Positions 62,749 through 64,000 of a DNA stretch of 64,000 nucleotides are shown piece after piece (positions within the stretch are counted from its first letter, which is position 1; the number at the start of each line of letters is the position of its first letter). A program made the translations under genes and the position numbers. The notes beneath the pieces were generated by a model that saw nothing but the letters and a program-made list of their open reading frames with translations, was not told the origin of the DNA and ran no database searches. The stretch lies in NCBI RefSeq assembly GCF_000025485.1, contig NC_013851.1:1-64000 (forward strand), read 5' to 3'. Origin of the DNA: Allochromatium vinosum DSM 180. GTDB lineage: Bacteria > Pseudomonadota > Gammaproteobacteria > Chromatiales > Chromatiaceae.

Positions 62749-63707
62749 GCCAGCTCGCGCGCGAAGCGATCGGTCGCCGCCACCAGCGCGCGACGAATCC
62801 CCGGCTCGAAGGCCGAATGCCCGGCGTCCGGAACGACCTGCAACTCAGCCGTCGGCCACGCCTGATGCAGCTCCCAGGCCGAGCGCATGGGACAGATGAG
62901 ATCATAGCGCCCCTGGACGATCACGCCGGGGATCTCGGCCAGCCGATGCGCGTCGCGCAGCAGTTGATCCGGCGCCAGAAAGGCCCCGTTGACGAAATAA
63001 TGACTCTCGATGCGCGCCAGACTCAGGGCCACGTGCGGATCGGCGAAATGGGCCTGGACGTTGGGATTGGCGAGCAGGGTCGCGGTACGTCCCTCCCAGA
63101 TCGACCAGGCGCGCGCGGCCTCCAGCCGAACGGCTTCGTTCTCGCCGGTGAGGCGCGCGTGATAGGCGCTGAGCAGATCCGCGTGCTCGTCCTCGGGAAT
63201 GGGCGCCAGGAAGTCCTCCCAGAAATCGGGAAACGCCCAGTTCGCCCCCTCCTGATAGAACCAGCGGATCTCTTCAGCGCGGCAGAGAAAAATCCCGCGC
63301 ACCACCAGTGCAGAAACACGTTCGGGATAGGTCTCGGCATAGGCCAGTGCCAGCGTCGATCCCCAGGAACCGCCGAACACCAGCCAGCGCTCGATCCCGA
63401 GTTGCTGACGAATCAGCTCCATGTCCGAGACCAGATCCCAGGTGGTATTGGCCATGAGCGAGGCATGCGGCGTCGAGCGCCCGCAGCCGCGCTGATCGAA
63501 GAGCACCGCCCGATAGCGCTCGGGATCGAAGAAACCGCGATGCGCCGGCTCGCAGCCCGCGCCCGGCCCGCCGTGCAGAAAGATCGCGGGCACCCCGTCG
63601 GGGCGGCCGCATTCCTCCACATAGAGCCGATGGCCGTTGTCGACGATCAGCTCATGGACCGCGAAGGGTTCGGTGATGGGATGGAAATCGGTGGCCTGGG
63701 TGTCCAT
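62745..63707 (-). CDS. pip: Proline iminopeptidase
   Basis: The protein has 320 residues. This alpha/beta hydrolase removes N-terminal proline from peptides. The oxyanion-hole motif [22 protein letters not shown], the nucleophile S114 in [14 protein letters not shown], the catalytic aspartate in [10 protein letters not shown] and the histidine in [10 protein letters not shown] are all present, in the form of the S33 peptidase family. It overlaps dtd by four bases and lies 15 bases after thiC, so the three may be cotranscribed. Confidence 0.94.
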   Translation of the reverse strand: MDTQATDFHPITEPFAVHELIVDNGHRLYVEECGRPDGVPAIFLHGGPGAGCEPAHRGFFDPERYRAVLFDQRGCGRSTPHASLMANTTWDLVSDMELIRQQLGIERWLVFGGSWGSTLALAYAETYPERVSALVVRGIFLCRAEEIRWFYQEGANWAFPDFWEDFLAPIPEDEHADLLSAYHARLTGENEAVRLEAARAWSIWEGRTATLLANPNVQAHFADPHVALSLARIESHYFVNGAFLAPDQLLRDAHRLAEIPGVIVQGRYDLICPMRSAWELHQAWPTAELQVVPDAGHSAFEPGIRRALVAATDRFARELA

Positions 63708-63722
63708 GCGTGCCTCCCTCGG

Positions 63723-64000
<278 letters not shown>

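Overview
The window is GC-rich chromosomal DNA from a gammaproteobacterium. The order dnaA-dnaN-recF ... gyrB ... rsmG-parA-parB-atpIBEFHAGDC-glmU-glmS is that of a replication-origin region. Several genes point to a purple sulfur bacterium of the Chromatiaceae, close to Allochromatium: a DsrC-domain protein, a secreted Gly/Tyr/Pro-rich protein resembling sulfur-globule envelope proteins, an SHP/diheme-cytochrome/b561 locus, and the hydrogenase nickel chaperone HypB. The species is an inference from gene content and not a database match.

Layout. 1-4.0 kb: one DnaA box, dnaA, dnaN, and recF carrying four near-identical 16-bp parS palindromes. 4.0-9.9 kb: a minus-strand operon of an ABC exporter (ATPase, FtsX-type permease), an AttH-type lipocalin and two unassigned envelope proteins. 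10.1-10.8 kb: a small heat-shock gene with a perfect CIRCE operator and a ROSE-like RNA thermometer over its ribosome-binding site. 10.9-19.1 kb: a PepSY/PhoP-like/PhoQ-like cassette followed by a CzcCBA-type metal-efflux operon with a DUF3240 gene. 19.1-26.6 kb: a small secreted protein, a diheme peroxidase, a divergent cytochrome locus (DHC, b561, CDF transporter on minus; SHP, DHC on plus) and a second PepSY/PhoP/PhoQ-like cassette. 26.7-29.8 kb: trkH, a DsrC fusion protein and a TRIC-type membrane protein. 29.9-34.0 kb: gyrB interrupted by a 570-residue intein. 34.1-40.2 kb: gltD and gltB. 40.6-44.6 kb: a hypothetical gene, a WYL regulator, rsmG, parA, parB. 44.6-55.2 kb: the complete ATP synthase operon, glmU and glmS. 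55.5-64 kb: a DUF1631 protein, an epimerase, a glycosyltransferase, the sulfur-globule-like protein, hypB, a SOUL protein, dtd, pip and the 3' end of thiC.

How parts work together. ParB from the parAB pair should bind the parS cluster in recF about 40 kb away and load SMC near the origin. The two two-component cassettes are paralogues. Each lies beside an envelope or redox operon, and 11-bp tandem repeats, the spacing used by PhoP-type regulators, occur at the promoters one would expect them to control. The most unusual items are the CIRCE plus thermometer leader, the HTH-containing GyrB intein, the cysteine-less DsrC fusion and the parS sites built into the recF reading frame. No rRNA, tRNA, CRISPR array, insertion sequence or prophage was seen.
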